From: DASWTL01 sp966250385 | GTDB lineage: Bacteria; Bacteroidota; Bacteroidia; Sphingobacteriales; Sphingobacteriaceae | Reading direction: 5' to 3' | DNA: 64,000 bases | NCBI GenBank assembly: GCA_966250385.1 | Contig: CBINHC010000001.1 | Coordinates: 124,001 to 188,000, forward strand | Shown: piece after piece, positions 1 through 9,281 of the stretch | Numbering within the stretch: position 1 is the stretch's first letter | Layout of the letters: each line of letters opens with the position of its first letter | Position numbers and translations under genes: made by a program | Notes under the pieces: generated by a model | Told to the model about the DNA's origin: nothing | The model's database searches: none | Seen by the model: only the letters and a program-made list of their open reading frames with translations

Positions 1-2195
1 CAGCTACGGACTGGAGCTGGGGAGCTTTGGCGTTCGATATGGATAATGACGGGTGGAAGGATATCTTTATTTCCAACGGGATCTATAAGGATCTGACGAA
101 CCAGGATTATATCGAGTTTCTTGCCAGCCGGGAAAATATGGCCCGGATCATGGAAGGGAAGAACTTCGACTATGCCGAATTCTCTGAACAGATGAAGTCG
201 ACCCTGGTGTCCAACTATGCATTTCACAACAACCGGGATCTCACCTTCTCCAATAAGGCCGCGGACTTCGGGCTGGACGAACCCTCTTTCAGCAACGGCG
301 CGGCTTACGGGGACCTGGATAACGACGGCGATCTGGACCTGGTCGTCAATAATGTGAACATGCCGCTTTTCGTGTACCGGAACAATGCCGAGAAATCCGG
401 GAACAGTTTCATTACCATTAAGCTGGAGGGAAGCGAAAAGAACAGGTTTGCCGTCGGTACTACCGTTACGGTGTTTCAGAACGGCCAGCCTCTGACCTTC
501 TATCATCAGCCTGCGCGCGGCTTCCAGAGCAGCGTTCCGCCCGGCTCGGTCAGTATCGGTATCGGAAAGGCCGCGACTGTCGATTCCATGCAGATCACCT
601 GGCCGGACCGGCGGGTCCAGAAAGTGAAGAACATCCCGGGCGGCAGGGCCTATACCTACCGGATCAGTGAGGCGGGGGAGCCGGGTACGCGTCCGCAAAG
701 CAGCTTTACGCCCATCTTCAAGGAGAGAACAGCAGGCCTGTTCGACAGTATTCCGGAGCATAAAGAGGACCATTTCGTTGACTTCGACAATGAGCGCCTG
801 ATGCTTCAGATGCTCTCCACGGAGAACCCGGCCATGGCCGTTGGGGACGTGAATAACGACGGACTGCAGGACTTTTATTTCGGGAGCTCAAAAGGCTATC
901 CGGCCGCAATCTATATTCAGCAGAAGAACGGACGCTTCAGCGCCTATATCCCGGAAGATTTTAAAAAGCAGCGCTACCTGGAGAGTGCCGGCGCCGTATT
1001 CGGCGATTTTGATAAGGACGGAGACCAGGATCTGATCATCACCTTCGGCGGAAATGAAGAAGAAGCCGGAACCAATGTCTACTATCCCCGCTACTTTGAG
1101 AATGACGGAACCGGGAAGTTTGTCCGGATCCCCGGGAAGTCCCTGCACCTTCCGGTCAACGCCTCGGTAATCGTTAAATCGGATTTCGACAAGGACGGCG
1201 ACGAAGATCTGTTCATCGGCGGCAGAAGCACGCCCCAGCTGTACGGCTGCGCGCCGCCATCCTATGTGATGGAAAATGACGGGAAGGGCAATTTTAAGGA
1301 TGTTTCGAAGAAAGTGCTGGGATCGGACAACAAGCTTGGCATGGTAACTTCCGCGCAATGGGCAGATCTGGACGGCAACGGTTTTGACGACCTGATCGTC
1401 AGCGGAAACTGGATGGGTATCCGGATCTTCATGAATACCGCCGGAAAGTTCATTCCGGACAACCGGCTATCGGATTTTAAAGGATGGTGGAGCAGCATGG
1501 CGGTAGAAGACATCAACGGGGACGGGCATCCGGATATCCTGGCGGGGAATCTTGGCCTGAATTCCAAGTTCAGGGCCACCGAAAAAGAGCCGATGACGAT
1601 ATATGTCAATGATTTCGATCAGAACGGCACAAAGGAATGCATTACTTCGATGTACCGCCAGGGCCGGGAATATGTCTTCCATATGCGCCCCGACCTGGTC
1701 GGCCAGCTTCCGATGTTCAAAAAGCGCTACCTGCGGTATGAGGATTATGCAGGAAAGCCGTTCCGGGAAGTGTTTCCGGATGAGCTTACCCGCAATGCCG
1801 AGACCCATCAGATCAATTACCTCTCCTCGGCGGCGTTCCTGAGCGACGGCAGGGGCGGTTTCCGGGTGAAACCTTTTCCCGTAGCATCCCAGTTATCTGC
1901 CGTCAATACGATCCTGTGCGATGATCTGGACGGCGATGGCCGCAGGGAGATTATTCTCGGCGGGAATTTCTATGGATTCAAGCCCGAAGTGGGCCGACTT
2001 GACGGCAGCTACGGCGAAGTATACAGTTTTTCCGTAGAGGATTTCAGATACATCCCGGCTGCAAAAAGCGGTCTGAAGTTAAGCGGGCAGATCCGCTCCT
2101 CGGCGGTCATCACCAACAGCCGGGGCGAGAAAGTTTACCTCTTCGGCAGAAACAATGAACGGCTTCTGGCCTACCAGATCAACAGTAAGAAATAA
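1..2195 (+). CDS. FG-GAP/VCBS repeat protein with UnbV/ASPIC domain (5' truncated by window edge)
   Basis: The open frame runs in from the left edge: the codons before the first possible start read ATDWSWGAL, matching an internal stretch of the next gene (ATDWTWSPL). The gene is therefore a paralogue of its neighbour with its N-terminus outside the window. Calcium-loop FG-GAP repeats of the DxDxDGxxD type are visible (DMDNDGWKD, DLDNDGDLD, DVNNDGLQD, DKDGDQD, DLDGDGRRE). Between two FG-GAP blocks lies an UnbV/ASPIC-like segment around FQSSVPPGS and ITWPDRRVQ. Such proteins fold as beta-propellers on the cell surface or in the periplasm, and in Bacteroidota often sit near SusC/SusD systems. 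The true function is unknown. The gene ends 3 bases before the next start, so the two are almost certainly cotranscribed. Confidence 0.9.
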   Translation, partial: ATDWSWGALAFDMDNDGWKDIFISNGIYKDLTNQDYIEFLASRENMARIMEGKNFDYAEFSEQMKSTLVSNYAFHNNRDLTFSNKAADFGLDEPSFSNGAAYGDLDNDGDLDLVVNNVNMPLFVYRNNAEKSGNSFITIKLEGSEKNRFAVGTTVTVFQNGQPLTFYHQPARGFQSSVPPGSVSIGIGKAATVDSMQITWPDRRVQKVKNIPGGRAYTYRISEAGEPGTRPQSSFTPIFKERTAGLFDSIPEHKEDHFVDFDNERLMLQMLSTENPAMAVGDVNNDGLQDFYFGSSKGYPAAIYIQQKNGRFSAYIPEDFKKQRYLESAGAVFGDFDKDGDQDLIITFGGNEEEAGTNVYYPRYFENDGTGKFVRIPGKSLHLPVNASVIVKSDFDKDGDEDLFIGGRSTPQLYGCAPPSYVMENDGKGNFKDVSKKVLGSDNKLGMVTSAQWADLDGNGFDDLIVSGNWMGIRIFMNTAGKFIPDNRLSDFKGWWSSMAVEDINGDGHPDILAGNLGLNSKFRATEKEPMTIYVNDFDQNGTKECITSMYRQGREYVFHMRPDLVGQLPMFKKRYLRYEDYAGKPFREVFPDELTRNAETHQINYLSSAAFLSDGRGGFRVKPFPVASQLSAVNTILCDDLDGDGRREIILGGNFYGFKPEVGRLDGSYGEVYSFSVEDFRYIPAAKSGLKLSGQIRSSAVITNSRGEKVYLFGRNNERLLAYQINSKK

Positions 2196-2198
2196 GAC

Positions 2199-5100
2199 AT
2201 GCTTTCAGCGATACGTTTATTTTGTTCCAAAGTGTTTTGCGGCAGTTGCCTGGTGGTCGCATGCGTTTCTTTCATCTTCCCCTCCTGCAGCAGGACCGGG
2301 GAGGAGAACCGGATCTTCGAAAGAATGGATCCGGCCGAAACGAAGATCAGCTTTTCAAATGACCTGGTCGAGACCGACTCACTCAACATTCTCGACTACC
2401 TCTATTTTTATAACGGCGCCGGGGTAGCTGCTGCCGATTTCAATAATGACGGGCTGGAAGACCTGTATTTTGTGTCCAACCAGGGAGCCAACAAGCTTTA
2501 TCTGAACAAGGGCGGTCTGCAGTTCGAGGATATTACCGAAAAGGCGGGTGTCAGAGGCTCGGGTTCCTGGAAGACCGGGGTCACGGTCGTCGATATCAAC
2601 GATGACGGGTTTAAAGACATCTACGTTTCTGCGGTCTCCGGATACAAAGGCTTCAGGGGAAGGAACCAGCTGTATATCAATAACGGCGATCTGACCTTCA
2701 CGGAAAGTGCAGCCCGCTACGGGATCGATTTCGAGGGATTATCAACCCAGGCGGCATTCTTTGATTACGATAAGGACGGAGACCTGGACCTTTTCATTCT
2801 TACTCACTCCGTGCACAGCAATGACACCTACGGGGATTCGACGCTGCGCTTCAGATACAGCGGGCCGGCCGGAGACCACCTGTTCCGCAATGAGGGCGGA
2901 AAGTTTACCGATGTGACCCGAAACTCCGGCATTTATGCCTCGCCGATCGGTTACGGCCTGGGAATCAGTATCGGGGATCTGAACAATGACGGTTGGGATG
3001 ACATCTACGTCAGTAATGATTTCTTTGAGCAGGATTACTATTATATCAACCAGAAGGACGGAACCTTCCGCGAAAAGCTGAAGGAAGCTTTCGGGCATAC
3101 GAGCTTATTTTCTATGGGCAATTCGGTCAGCGATATCAATAAGGACGGTAGTCTGGACGTGGTCACCACCGACATGCTGCCCGGGGATATGAAAGCGCTG
3201 AAGTCCAGCATTAACGATGAACCGCTGGACATCTACAACATGGAGGTCAGGAACGGCTACCATTACCAGTATTCGAAGAACAGCCTGCAGCTCAATGTCG
3301 CCGACGGGGAGAAGTTCCTCGATGTCGCCCTGTATGCCGGGGTGGCGGCAACGGACTGGACCTGGTCGCCGCTGGTGCAGGATTTCGATATGGACGGCCG
3401 GAAAGATATGTTCTTTTCCAACGGCATCAAGAAGAGACTGACCGATCTTGATTACCTGAAATATCTCGGCGATCCCTACGTTTCCCGGAACGGAACCGAC
3501 CGGGCGTTCGACAACGACAAGATAAGCCGGATGCCGGACGGCAGGGTGCATAATTACCTGTTCAAAGGAGACAGTTCAATACGCTTCCGGGATATTTCCG
3601 CGGAAAACGATATGTCCGAACTGTCCTCCTCTTCAGGCGCCATTTCCGTCGATCTGGATAATGACGGCGACCTGGAAATCGTGACCAATAACATCGGTCA
3701 GCCCGCATTTATATATAAGAACACGTCCGTCGAGTCCCAGGGAGAAAGAAAGAGACCGTTCCTGACGCTTTCGGCCAGGTATCGGCCGGGCAACCGGGAT
3801 GCGATCGGGACCAGGCTGTACCTGAAGAGCCGGACAGGAACGGACCATCAGGAAATACAGACCTCAACCGCATTTCAGAGCGGTCAGTCCGCAAACCTGT
3901 TGTTCACATTCCCTGCGGACGATACTCCGCAGGAGCTGCTTGTCGTGTGGCCGGACAACTCCTATGAGTTTATCAGCCGGTTCAGTCTGAACAGCCGCCA
4001 GATCATCCGGTATGATCCGAAGAACGTGATCCGGAATGCGGACGTTGGTTCGGTGATCGCAGCCTTCCTGAGCGGCAGCCGGCAGTTCGATCACCAGCGG
4101 GTGGACGCCCGGGTGCTGGCTACGGTGAAGACCAATGAGACGCCCGATTTCAATTATTATTCGCTGTTGCCGCACAGCTACCTTCCCCATACTCCGGCAG
4201 TGGCAGCGGCCGATATCAATGGAGACGGCCTTGACGATATCTATGTCGGTGGTCTGGCGGGTGAGGAGAAGTACCTGCTGATCGGCAACCCGGAGGGAAC
4301 TTTTACAAAAATAACGGTCCCTGCATTCGGGCAGTTCCGGAACCTGAGCGACACGGAAGCGCACTGGCAGGATCTGGATAATGACGGTGACCTTGACCTG
4401 CTCGTTCAGACCGCGAGTCATCCGTTTGCCGAACCCGGGGACGTGCAGCAGCCGCGGCTGTTCCTGAACAAGGGCCGGTACCAGTTCGAATTTATACCGC
4501 TGCCCGCCATGACGGGCCAGACCGGCCAGGTGTGCTTTACCGATTTCAACGGTGACGGATTAAAGGATATGCTGCTGGTCGGCGCGGTGTCGTTCCGGAA
4601 CTATACCGGGCAGCCTGCAACCCGGTTGTTGCTGAACCGGGGCAACGGACGCTTCGAACATGCTCCCGCAAATGCTTTTGCGGAAGTGGCTGCACTCCGG
4701 TTCATAAAGAGCATAACCTGTTCGGACGTCAACCAGGACGGCCGCGAAGACCTGATCGTGGCTGCCGAGTGGCAGCCGATTTCCGTATTCCTGAATACCG
4801 GGAAAACATACAGCAGCTGGTCCTCGCCGCTGCTGAAAGAATTACGCGGATGGTGGCAGACCGTATCCGTGGCAGATGTTGATCAGGACGGTAAGGCCGA
4901 TCTGCTCGCCGGGAACTGGGGCATCAACAATAAGTTTAATGTGGATGCCGGACAACCGCTGTACGCCTACAACAACGACCTGGACCGTGACGGAAAAAAC
5001 GATCTGATCCTTTCCTATCATCACCAGGGCAAGTACTACCCGTTCCGGCCCAAGAACGATCTGGAAATAGAACTTCCCTACCTGAAGAAGGAGTGGCTGG

Positions 5101-5576
5101 GATATATGAAAATGGCCGACAAGACGACCTCGGAGATCTTCCGGGATCGCCTCGATGAAACCGCCCGGCTGGAAGCGAATACGTTCAAGACCGTCTGGAT
5201 AAGTGACTTCTTCAACAAGGGGAAAGTGCAGGAGCTGCCTTACTTAGCCCAGCAGGCGCCGATCCTCTCGTTCCAGCAGGCCGTCAACAGTTCAGCTGAG
5301 CGTGAGTGGGTCCTCAACGGCAACTTCTCGGGCGTGATACCGTATGAAGGCAAGTATGATGCGGTAGGCGTGATGACCCTCAGGTATGACCGGGAAGGCG
5401 GCCGCTTCGGAATACCCAGGTACTGGGTGAACCCGCTCTTTAACTTTGACCATGTGGAAATGATAAAGCCGCTCAGGCAGGCAGACGGCACCGGCTGGCT
5501 GATCATTACCTACGACGGAAAGCTGCTCTCGGTGAGGGAGCAGAAGCCATTCAGGCAGGTGCTTGCTAAAGGATAG
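2199..5576 (+). CDS. FG-GAP/VCBS repeat lipoprotein with UnbV/ASPIC domain
   Basis: 1125 residues. The N-terminus is a lipoprotein signal with lipobox FPSC and the lipidated cysteine at residue 30, so it is probably anchored at the outer membrane. Many FG-GAP calcium loops follow (DFNNDGLED, DINDDGFKD, DYDKDGDLD, DLNNDGWDD, DLDNDGDLE). An UnbV/ASPIC block with TAFQSGQSANL and VVWPDNSYEF lies near residues 565-610, then a second FG-GAP block to the C-terminus (DINGDGLDD, DFNGDGLKD, DVDQDGKAD). This FG-GAP, UnbV, FG-GAP order is shared with the truncated paralogue upstream. No enzymatic motif was seen; a carbohydrate or protein binding role is only an inference. Its stop overlaps the end of the convergent gene by 11 bases. 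Confidence 0.93.
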   Translation: MLSAIRLFCSKVFCGSCLVVACVSFIFPSCSRTGEENRIFERMDPAETKISFSNDLVETDSLNILDYLYFYNGAGVAAADFNNDGLEDLYFVSNQGANKLYLNKGGLQFEDITEKAGVRGSGSWKTGVTVVDINDDGFKDIYVSAVSGYKGFRGRNQLYINNGDLTFTESAARYGIDFEGLSTQAAFFDYDKDGDLDLFILTHSVHSNDTYGDSTLRFRYSGPAGDHLFRNEGGKFTDVTRNSGIYASPIGYGLGISIGDLNNDGWDDIYVSNDFFEQDYYYINQKDGTFREKLKEAFGHTSLFSMGNSVSDINKDGSLDVVTTDMLPGDMKALKSSINDEPLDIYNMEVRNGYHYQYSKNSLQLNVADGEKFLDVALYAGVAATDWTWSPLVQDFDMDGRKDMFFSNGIKKRLTDLDYLKYLGDPYVSRNGTDRAFDNDKISRMPDGRVHNYLFKGDSSIRFRDISAENDMSELSSSSGAISVDLDNDGDLEIVTNNIGQPAFIYKNTSVESQGERKRPFLTLSARYRPGNRDAIGTRLYLKSRTGTDHQEIQTSTAFQSGQSANLLFTFPADDTPQELLVVWPDNSYEFISRFSLNSRQIIRYDPKNVIRNADVGSVIAAFLSGSRQFDHQRVDARVLATVKTNETPDFNYYSLLPHSYLPHTPAVAAADINGDGLDDIYVGGLAGEEKYLLIGNPEGTFTKITVPAFGQFRNLSDTEAHWQDLDNDGDLDLLVQTASHPFAEPGDVQQPRLFLNKGRYQFEFIPLPAMTGQTGQVCFTDFNGDGLKDMLLVGAVSFRNYTGQPATRLLLNRGNGRFEHAPANAFAEVAALRFIKSITCSDVNQDGREDLIVAAEWQPISVFLNTGKTYSSWSSPLLKELRGWWQTVSVADVDQDGKADLLAGNWGINNKFNVDAGQPLYAYNNDLDRDGKNDLILSYHHQGKYYPFRPKNDLEIELPYLKKEWLGYMKMADKTTSEIFRDRLDETARLEANTFKTVWISDFFNKGKVQELPYLAQQAPILSFQQAVNSSAEREWVLNGNFSGVIPYEGKYDAVGVMTLRYDREGGRFGIPRYWVNPLFNFDHVEMIKPLRQADGTGWLIITYDGKLLSVREQKPFRQVLAKG

Positions 5577-6507
5577 GATAGTAGATCCGCGTAATCCATT
5601 TGCCGGAGTCGGGCTCCTGCAACCGGTCGGTGACCATCATCTCGAACGGGATGGCCGGCGAAGTATGCCGCCTGTCTTCAACGAATTTCCGGACCTGCCG
5701 CATTGCCTGATCGATGGAGGCCCGACCGCCTTTCACTTCTGCGATCAGGATGTTTCCGAGAACCAGCCGGCTGTATTCCATATTTCCCGGCGCCTTTGCC
5801 CGTTGCCGGACCGGAATCGCCACCATGATCCGGTACCGGGAGTCATCGGTGCGGGAAACATTGAGCATGGGGTAGCCGTTCTTGCTGATGTCGTTTTTCC
5901 GGATGAAGTCCTGGAGTGTGCGGACCTTTTCATAGACCTCGGGGGTCGTCGGATACCTGTCGGACATCGACCGCATGACGACCACCAGGGAGTCCCGGAC
6001 CTTGGCGTACTCGATTCCGACACCATAGACTTCCTTTTCATCTTCCACAAAATCTCTGAAGCGGGTCAGGAGCTCTTGAGTGACCGCGGCAAGTTTCCGG
6101 GATTTCCGGAACCCCGAAACACGGCTGACGGGGTCATTCCCGGCAGGATAGCTGAACGACCAGGTAATCTCCGACCCTGAATTTCTTCCCGGAACCAATG
6201 TGATCACCGAAGGGATGCGCCTTCCCCCGTCAGAAACGTCGATGGTGATCGTGGTATACGTGTTTTTGACAATTCTGAATTCCAGGCCTTTATAGGTGAA
6301 CCGGGAGCTGTCCCGGGGATCTTCGCCTTTGCGGTCGGGCCACCATGCCGCCCAGCCTTTTTTCAAAGCCAGATACCGGGTTACCACAGTCTCCGGCGCG
6401 GCCGGGTTCACGCTCCGGGACTGTCTGATGGTCCCCGGGATGATCAGGCAGACAGCGAGCGATAAAACAACGATAAAAACAACGGAAAGAAAAATAAGTC
6501 TTCTCAT
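5566..6507 (-). CDS. Membrane-anchored protein, possible SRPBCC/GyrI-like effector-binding fold
   Basis: 313 residues starting with one hydrophobic helix (about residues 4-24) that should anchor it to the inner membrane or act as a signal peptide. The remainder is soluble. A middle part (ITWSFSYPAGNDPVSR) resembles the SRPBCC domains often fused to GyrI-like effector-binding domains in Bacteroidota. The last 80 residues (NILIAEVKGGRASIDQAMRQ, then FEMMVTDRL and WITRIYYPIL) resemble the second half of a GyrI/SHS2 fold. This is recognition by pattern, not a proven assignment. It is convergent with the FG-GAP gene and overlaps its end by 11 bases. No ligand can be proposed. Confidence 0.75.
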   Translation of the reverse strand: MRRLIFLSVVFIVVLSLAVCLIIPGTIRQSRSVNPAAPETVVTRYLALKKGWAAWWPDRKGEDPRDSSRFTYKGLEFRIVKNTYTTITIDVSDGGRRIPSVITLVPGRNSGSEITWSFSYPAGNDPVSRVSGFRKSRKLAAVTQELLTRFRDFVEDEKEVYGVGIEYAKVRDSLVVVMRSMSDRYPTTPEVYEKVRTLQDFIRKNDISKNGYPMLNVSRTDDSRYRIMVAIPVRQRAKAPGNMEYSRLVLGNILIAEVKGGRASIDQAMRQVRKFVEDRRHTSPAIPFEMMVTDRLQEPDSGKWITRIYYPIL

Positions 6508-6556
6508 AGTTCACAGCGGGCACCCTAAATGTAAGAGATATTATCCAAACTCAATA

Positions 6557-6584
6557 TTGTTGTAGAAAATGCGAATTAACTTTA
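6557..6584 (+). promoter_or_regulatory. Possible promoter of the GH65 gene
   Basis: TTG at 6557-6559 and TAACTTTA at 6577-6584 are separated by 17 bases. The -7 element differs from TAnnTTTG at the last base and the spacing is two short of the usual 19, so this is a tentative call in an AT-rich leader. Confidence 0.3.
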
Positions 6585-6595
6585 GCTTTAGTTAA

Positions 6596-6616
6596 TTAGT
6601 GAGAAAAAATCACTAA
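6596..6616. promoter_or_regulatory. Perfect inverted repeat, candidate operator before the GH65 gene
   Basis: TTAGTGA at 6596-6602 and TCACTAA at 6610-6616 form a perfect 7-base inverted repeat around GAAAAAA. It lies just downstream of the possible promoter and about 40 bases before the start codon, where a repressor would block transcription. No T-run follows, so it is not a terminator. The cognate regulator is not identifiable in the window. Confidence 0.45.
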
Positions 6617-6656
6617 AATAGGAGACTGTACCGCAAAGCCTGACCAAGGAACCTTT

Positions 6657-8696
6657 ATGATGCTAAGATACCTGTTTACCGCTGCGCTGACGATTGCCTG
6701 CCTCAGCGTTTTCCCCCAGGGGAAAGCTGACCCCTGGATCATTTCCGCCAAAAGCGTTGATCCTGCCGCGTATTACGGTGTAACTGTTGCGAACGGGATG
6801 ATCGGGGTGGTATCTGCGCCCGAACCCTTCAAGGTTAAACACGTGGTACTGGCCGGCGCCTATGATCTTTACGGGCGCGGCAGGGTGAGCAATTTCCTGA
6901 ACAGCTTCAACCTGCTGAATATGCATGCGGACATTAACGGGAAGCGTATCGATGCGGCGAATGTCCGCAATTTCCGGCAGGAGCTGGATATGCGGAATGC
7001 ATCATTCACAACTTCCTTCGATTACGGCGACCAGGCGACCATCACCTACACGTATTATTCGCTGCGGCAACTGCCGTTTACCGTGCTGATGGACGTATCC
7101 GTCACGGCGCGGAAGGAGCTGGTACTGACCTCTTCGAGCGTCATGGAAGCGCCGGACGCCCTGAAGGAGGTGCAGAATTACTATAACGAGATTGACCGGC
7201 CGCACGTGGTTCTGAGCCTGCTGACCTCGACGGCCAAAAGCCCGACCGGAAAACTGCAGCTGGCAGCGAGCACCACCTTCCTTTTCAATGAACCGCATGC
7301 GTCTGAACCGAGGGTGATCCACGAAATGTGGGATAACAACATGCACCTGATGAAGTTCAGCAAAAAGATCGCGGCGGGTGAGACCTATAAGTTCGCCGTT
7401 GCGGGCAGCTCCATTACCTCTGCTCACCACGATGATCCGCTGAATGAGGCGGAACGCCTGACGATCTTTGCCCGGCTTGAAGGGCGGGACCGGTTACTGC
7501 AGTTTCACAGGAAGGCGTGGGATGAACTATGGACGAGTGATATCACCATCGAGGGAGATGATCAGGCGCAGCAGGATGTACACAGCATGCTGTACCACCT
7601 GTACTCATTTTCCAGGGCGGGAACCGCTCTTTCGCCTTCTCCTATGGGACTGTCAGGCCTCGGTTACAACGGCCACGTATTCTGGGATACCGAAGTGTGG
7701 ATGTTCCCGGCACTGCTGGTCCTGCAGCCGGAGATTGCCAGGTCCCTGGTGGAATACCGGTTCCAGCGGTTGGAGGCCGCGCGGAGAAACGCTTTTGCAC
7801 ACGGCTACAAGGGAGCTATGTTTCCCTGGGAAAGTGCCGGCTCCGGGGTTGAGGAGACCCCGGTCTGGGCGCTCAGCGGGCCGTTCGAACATCATATAAC
7901 GGCTTGCGTCGCGCTGGCTGCCTGGAATTATTACTGCGTAACGCAGGATAAGGCGTGGCTGCGGGAGAAAGGCTGGCCGATCCTCTCAGCAACGGCCGAT
8001 TTCTGGGCCAGCCGGGTGGAACGGAATGGTCCCGGCCGGTTTGAAATCAAAAACGTCGTGGCTGCCGACGAGTGGGCCGAGAACGTGGACAATAATGCGT
8101 TCACTAATGCCGCGGCCAAAGTGAACCTGCAGAATGCAGCCGCTGCGGCCCGTTTGCTGGGCCAGACTGCGCCGGCTGACTGGCTGGAAGTTGCCCGGAA
8201 TATTCCGGTTCTTCGGTTTCCGGACGGCGTCACCCGGGAGCATGCGACCTACAAGGGAGAGGGGATCAAGCAGGCGGACGTGAACCTGCTGGCCTATCCG
8301 CTCAAGGTCATCACGGATCCGGGCCGGATCCGCAAGGACCTGGAGTATTACCAGGGACGGGTGCCTGATGAAGGTACGCCGGCTATGACCCAGGCGATCT
8401 TTGCCCTGCTGTACGCCCGGCTGGGCGACGGTGAAAAAGCCTATCATTTTTTCAGGGACGCATATGAGCCGAATCTGAATCCGCCCTTCCGCGTCATCGC
8501 AGAAACCAGGGGTGGTACGAATCCCTATTTCGCCACCGGCGCGGGGGGGATCATCCAGGCCGTGCTGATGGGGTTCGGGGGGCTCGATATTACGCCTGAA
8601 GGAATCGTTCAGGTTAAAAGCAGCCTGCCGCCTAATTGGAAGTCTCTGAAAATTTCCGGTGCGGGAGTCGAAAAAAAGACGTATATTGTTAAGTAG
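6657..8696 (+). CDS. Glycoside hydrolase family 65 protein (kojibiose/trehalose-type hydrolase candidate)
   Basis: 679 residues with a signal peptide (residues 1 to about 24), so probably periplasmic. The N-terminal part has the GH65 beta-sandwich character; the C-terminal half is an (alpha/alpha)6 barrel with YNGHVFWDTEVWMFP near 337-351. GH65 contains inverting phosphorylases and hydrolases acting on alpha-glucosidic disaccharides. Glu472 in AADEWAENVDNN fits the general acid. Glu616 in FRVIAETRGG fits the general base of the hydrolase branch described for a Flavobacterium kojibiose hydrolase (recalled numbering). Phosphorylases lack such a base. AAGGA lies a few bases before the ATG. The stop overlaps the next GTG by one base, indicating translational coupling. 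Confidence 0.88.
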   Translation: MMLRYLFTAALTIACLSVFPQGKADPWIISAKSVDPAAYYGVTVANGMIGVVSAPEPFKVKHVVLAGAYDLYGRGRVSNFLNSFNLLNMHADINGKRIDAANVRNFRQELDMRNASFTTSFDYGDQATITYTYYSLRQLPFTVLMDVSVTARKELVLTSSSVMEAPDALKEVQNYYNEIDRPHVVLSLLTSTAKSPTGKLQLAASTTFLFNEPHASEPRVIHEMWDNNMHLMKFSKKIAAGETYKFAVAGSSITSAHHDDPLNEAERLTIFARLEGRDRLLQFHRKAWDELWTSDITIEGDDQAQQDVHSMLYHLYSFSRAGTALSPSPMGLSGLGYNGHVFWDTEVWMFPALLVLQPEIARSLVEYRFQRLEAARRNAFAHGYKGAMFPWESAGSGVEETPVWALSGPFEHHITACVALAAWNYYCVTQDKAWLREKGWPILSATADFWASRVERNGPGRFEIKNVVAADEWAENVDNNAFTNAAAKVNLQNAAAAARLLGQTAPADWLEVARNIPVLRFPDGVTREHATYKGEGIKQADVNLLAYPLKVITDPGRIRKDLEYYQGRVPDEGTPAMTQAIFALLYARLGDGEKAYHFFRDAYEPNLNPPFRVIAETRGGTNPYFATGAGGIIQAVLMGFGGLDITPEGIVQVKSSLPPNWKSLKISGAGVEKKTYIVK

Positions 8697-9247
8697 TGAA
8701 AAAGCTGGTTTCCATAGCTTTACTCATGGTTTTCCTGTTCAATGTAATAGGATACCGGATCTTTTTTTACTACCTCGAAAGGGGCGCGGACGTTCGTATT
8801 GAGGCCCGCCTGGAGAAGCTGTCGGAAGCGGATCAGTCACTGATCACGGTAAAGATACCCATCCGGCTGCCATACCAGACCGACTGGAAGGAGTTTGAAA
8901 AGGCCGATGGCGAGGTGATCGTGAACGGGTCGGTCTACCGGTACGTCAAGCAGCGGGTCTACCGGGATACCCTGATCCTGCTGTGTATAAGCGACCACTA
9001 CAAGTCCCGGCTAGTCAGGGGAACGGCAGATTACTTCGAGAAAGTAAACGATCTGTCCGCCGAGAATAACAAGAAGCCGGTCTTTAAACAATCTATCTCC
9101 GACTATATCGTCAACGTGTCCGCCGTTCGGTTCGGAGCTGCTGAATCCCTGGTAACTTCCTATCCGGTATTTTCTGAAGGTTCCTGTTTTGCAGGATATC
9201 TCCGCAAGATCAGGATACCGCCCAGGCGGCTGGTTTTCAATGCCTGA
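8696..9247 (+). CDS. Small exported or membrane-anchored protein of unknown function
   Basis: 183 residues, GTG start sharing its G with the stop of the GH65 gene, so it is translationally coupled. The first 26 residues form a hydrophobic helix followed by YYLERGADVRIEARL; the rest is charged and predicted soluble outside the cytoplasm. Related short proteins of the same layout occur in Bacteroidota, but no domain or catalytic motif was recognised. Coupling suggests it is made together with the glycosidase. A role in the same pathway or in folding is possible but not shown. Confidence 0.75.
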   Translation: MKKLVSIALLMVFLFNVIGYRIFFYYLERGADVRIEARLEKLSEADQSLITVKIPIRLPYQTDWKEFEKADGEVIVNGSVYRYVKQRVYRDTLILLCISDHYKSRLVRGTADYFEKVNDLSAENNKKPVFKQSISDYIVNVSAVRFGAAESLVTSYPVFSEGSCFAGYLRKIRIPPRRLVFNA

Positions 9248-9281
9248 AAACTAACTGACTAACTATTCAACAATCTGAAAG

